From contig JAEZWE010000153.1 of NCBI GenBank assembly GCA_023420435.1, forward strand, positions 1-14,438: DNA of 14,438 nt, read 5' to 3'. Each line of letters opens with the position of its first letter. The stretch's first letter is position 1. Source of the DNA: Bacteroidota bacterium. Its GTDB lineage: Bacteria > Bacteroidota > Bacteroidia > Flavobacteriales > Weeksellaceae. The notes below the pieces were generated by a model. It was not told the DNA's origin and ran no database searches. It saw only the letters and a list, made by a program, of their open reading frames with translations. Shown here piece by piece: positions 14,166 through 14,438 of the stretch. Made by a program: the position numbers and the translations under genes.

Positions 14166-14438
14166 ATGAATATTTCAAAAGAAGAATTGATAAATGGTGT
14201 AAAATCTGGCGATAAAAGATTGCTCGGAAAATCCATTACATTAATCGAAAGTAAAAAACCGGAACATCGGGAAATTGCAGAAGATCTTCTAAAAGAACTA
14301 ATGCCTTTTACAGGAAACTCTATTCGTGTAGGAATTACCGGAGTTCCTGGTGCCGGAAAATCTACATTCATCGAAAATTTTGGAAAATTAGCCATCAAAA
14401 ACGGTAAAAAAGTGGCTGTTTTAGCCATTGATCCAAGC
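14166..14438 (+). CDS. meaB: MeaB-type G3E GTPase, methylmalonyl-CoA mutase chaperone (3'-truncated by window edge)
   Basis: MeaB gates loading of adenosylcobalamin into methylmalonyl-CoA mutase and protects or helps restore the enzyme when its cofactor is damaged. The first 91 residues of roughly 300-330 are in the window and the frame is open at the last base. The N-terminal helical part (residues 1-50, with SITLIESKKPEH and LLKELMPFTGNS) and the P-loop GVPGAGKST at 59-67, followed by KVAVLAIDPS, match the MeaB/ArgK branch of G3E GTPases. The older label arginine/ornithine transport kinase (ArgK) belongs to this same family and is considered a misnomer. The presence of the mutase gene in the same neighbourhood supports the assignment. 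No alternative start is nearby. Confidence 0.95.
   Translation, partial: MNISKEELINGVKSGDKRLLGKSITLIESKKPEHREIAEDLLKELMPFTGNSIRVGITGVPGAGKSTFIENFGKLAIKNGKKVAVLAIDPS

Noticed and set aside
14042..14428. 128-codon minus-strand frame across meaB and the cytochrome start
   Set aside because: It is antisense to the MeaB P-loop region and overlaps the cytochrome signal peptide in another frame; the plus-strand MeaB match is clear.

Overview
The window is AT-rich bacterial chromosome, roughly mid-30s percent GC by eye. Its gene content and protein style point to Bacteroidota, class Flavobacteriia, most likely the Chryseobacterium/Kaistella/Epilithonimonas group. The main support is a DUF4835 protein between coaBC and recN, a DUF5687 ABC exporter, a Bacteroidota-style RF1 (GGAGGQNVNKVE), secreted proteins whose signal peptides end in A/G-Q, and several matches to the Bacteroidota promoter pattern TTTG-N20-TANNTTTG. 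No phage, transposon, integrase, CRISPR array, rRNA or tRNA was seen, and no stretch longer than about 160 bases lacks a gene. This is compact core genome.

Layout, left to right. The 3' part of coaBC (coenzyme A synthesis), a secreted DUF4835 protein and recN (double-strand-break repair) run on the plus strand. A two-gene ABC exporter follows (DUF5687 membrane protein plus ATPase). It ends at a palindromic terminator shared with the convergent fumC (class II fumarase, minus strand). A small membrane protein with a histidine-rich tail lies divergent to fumC, with its own promoter and terminator. prfA (RF1) is next, as a single-gene unit. Then comes a three-gene envelope cluster: a secreted TlpA-like thioredoxin, a secreted peroxiredoxin-like thioredoxin protein and a LEA-like repeat lipoprotein. 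The right end carries the adenosylcobalamin enzyme methylmalonyl-CoA mutase (scpA/mcmA), an enolase-superfamily dipeptide epimerase, a small lipoprotein cytochrome c (minus strand) and the 5' end of meaB, the GTPase that protects the mutase.

Functional links: the mutase and its chaperone MeaB sit in one neighbourhood but not in one operon, since two unrelated genes and a strand switch separate them. Fumarase and the mutase both feed the C4 part of the TCA cycle. The cytochrome and the thioredoxin trio are cell-envelope redox proteins. Transcription units are sharply bounded: seven good intrinsic hairpins were found, two of them (before recN and before the epimerase) within a few bases of the next start codon.

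No wholly new multi-gene system is evident. The most noteworthy signals are the unusual catalytic-motif residues in the CoaC half of CoaBC, a possible ECF-sigma promoter in front of the DUF5687 exporter, the promoter/terminator overlap at recN, the autonomous His-tail membrane protein, the P-E-T codon-reading tripeptide in RF1, and five tandem 11-residue repeats in the small lipoprotein.
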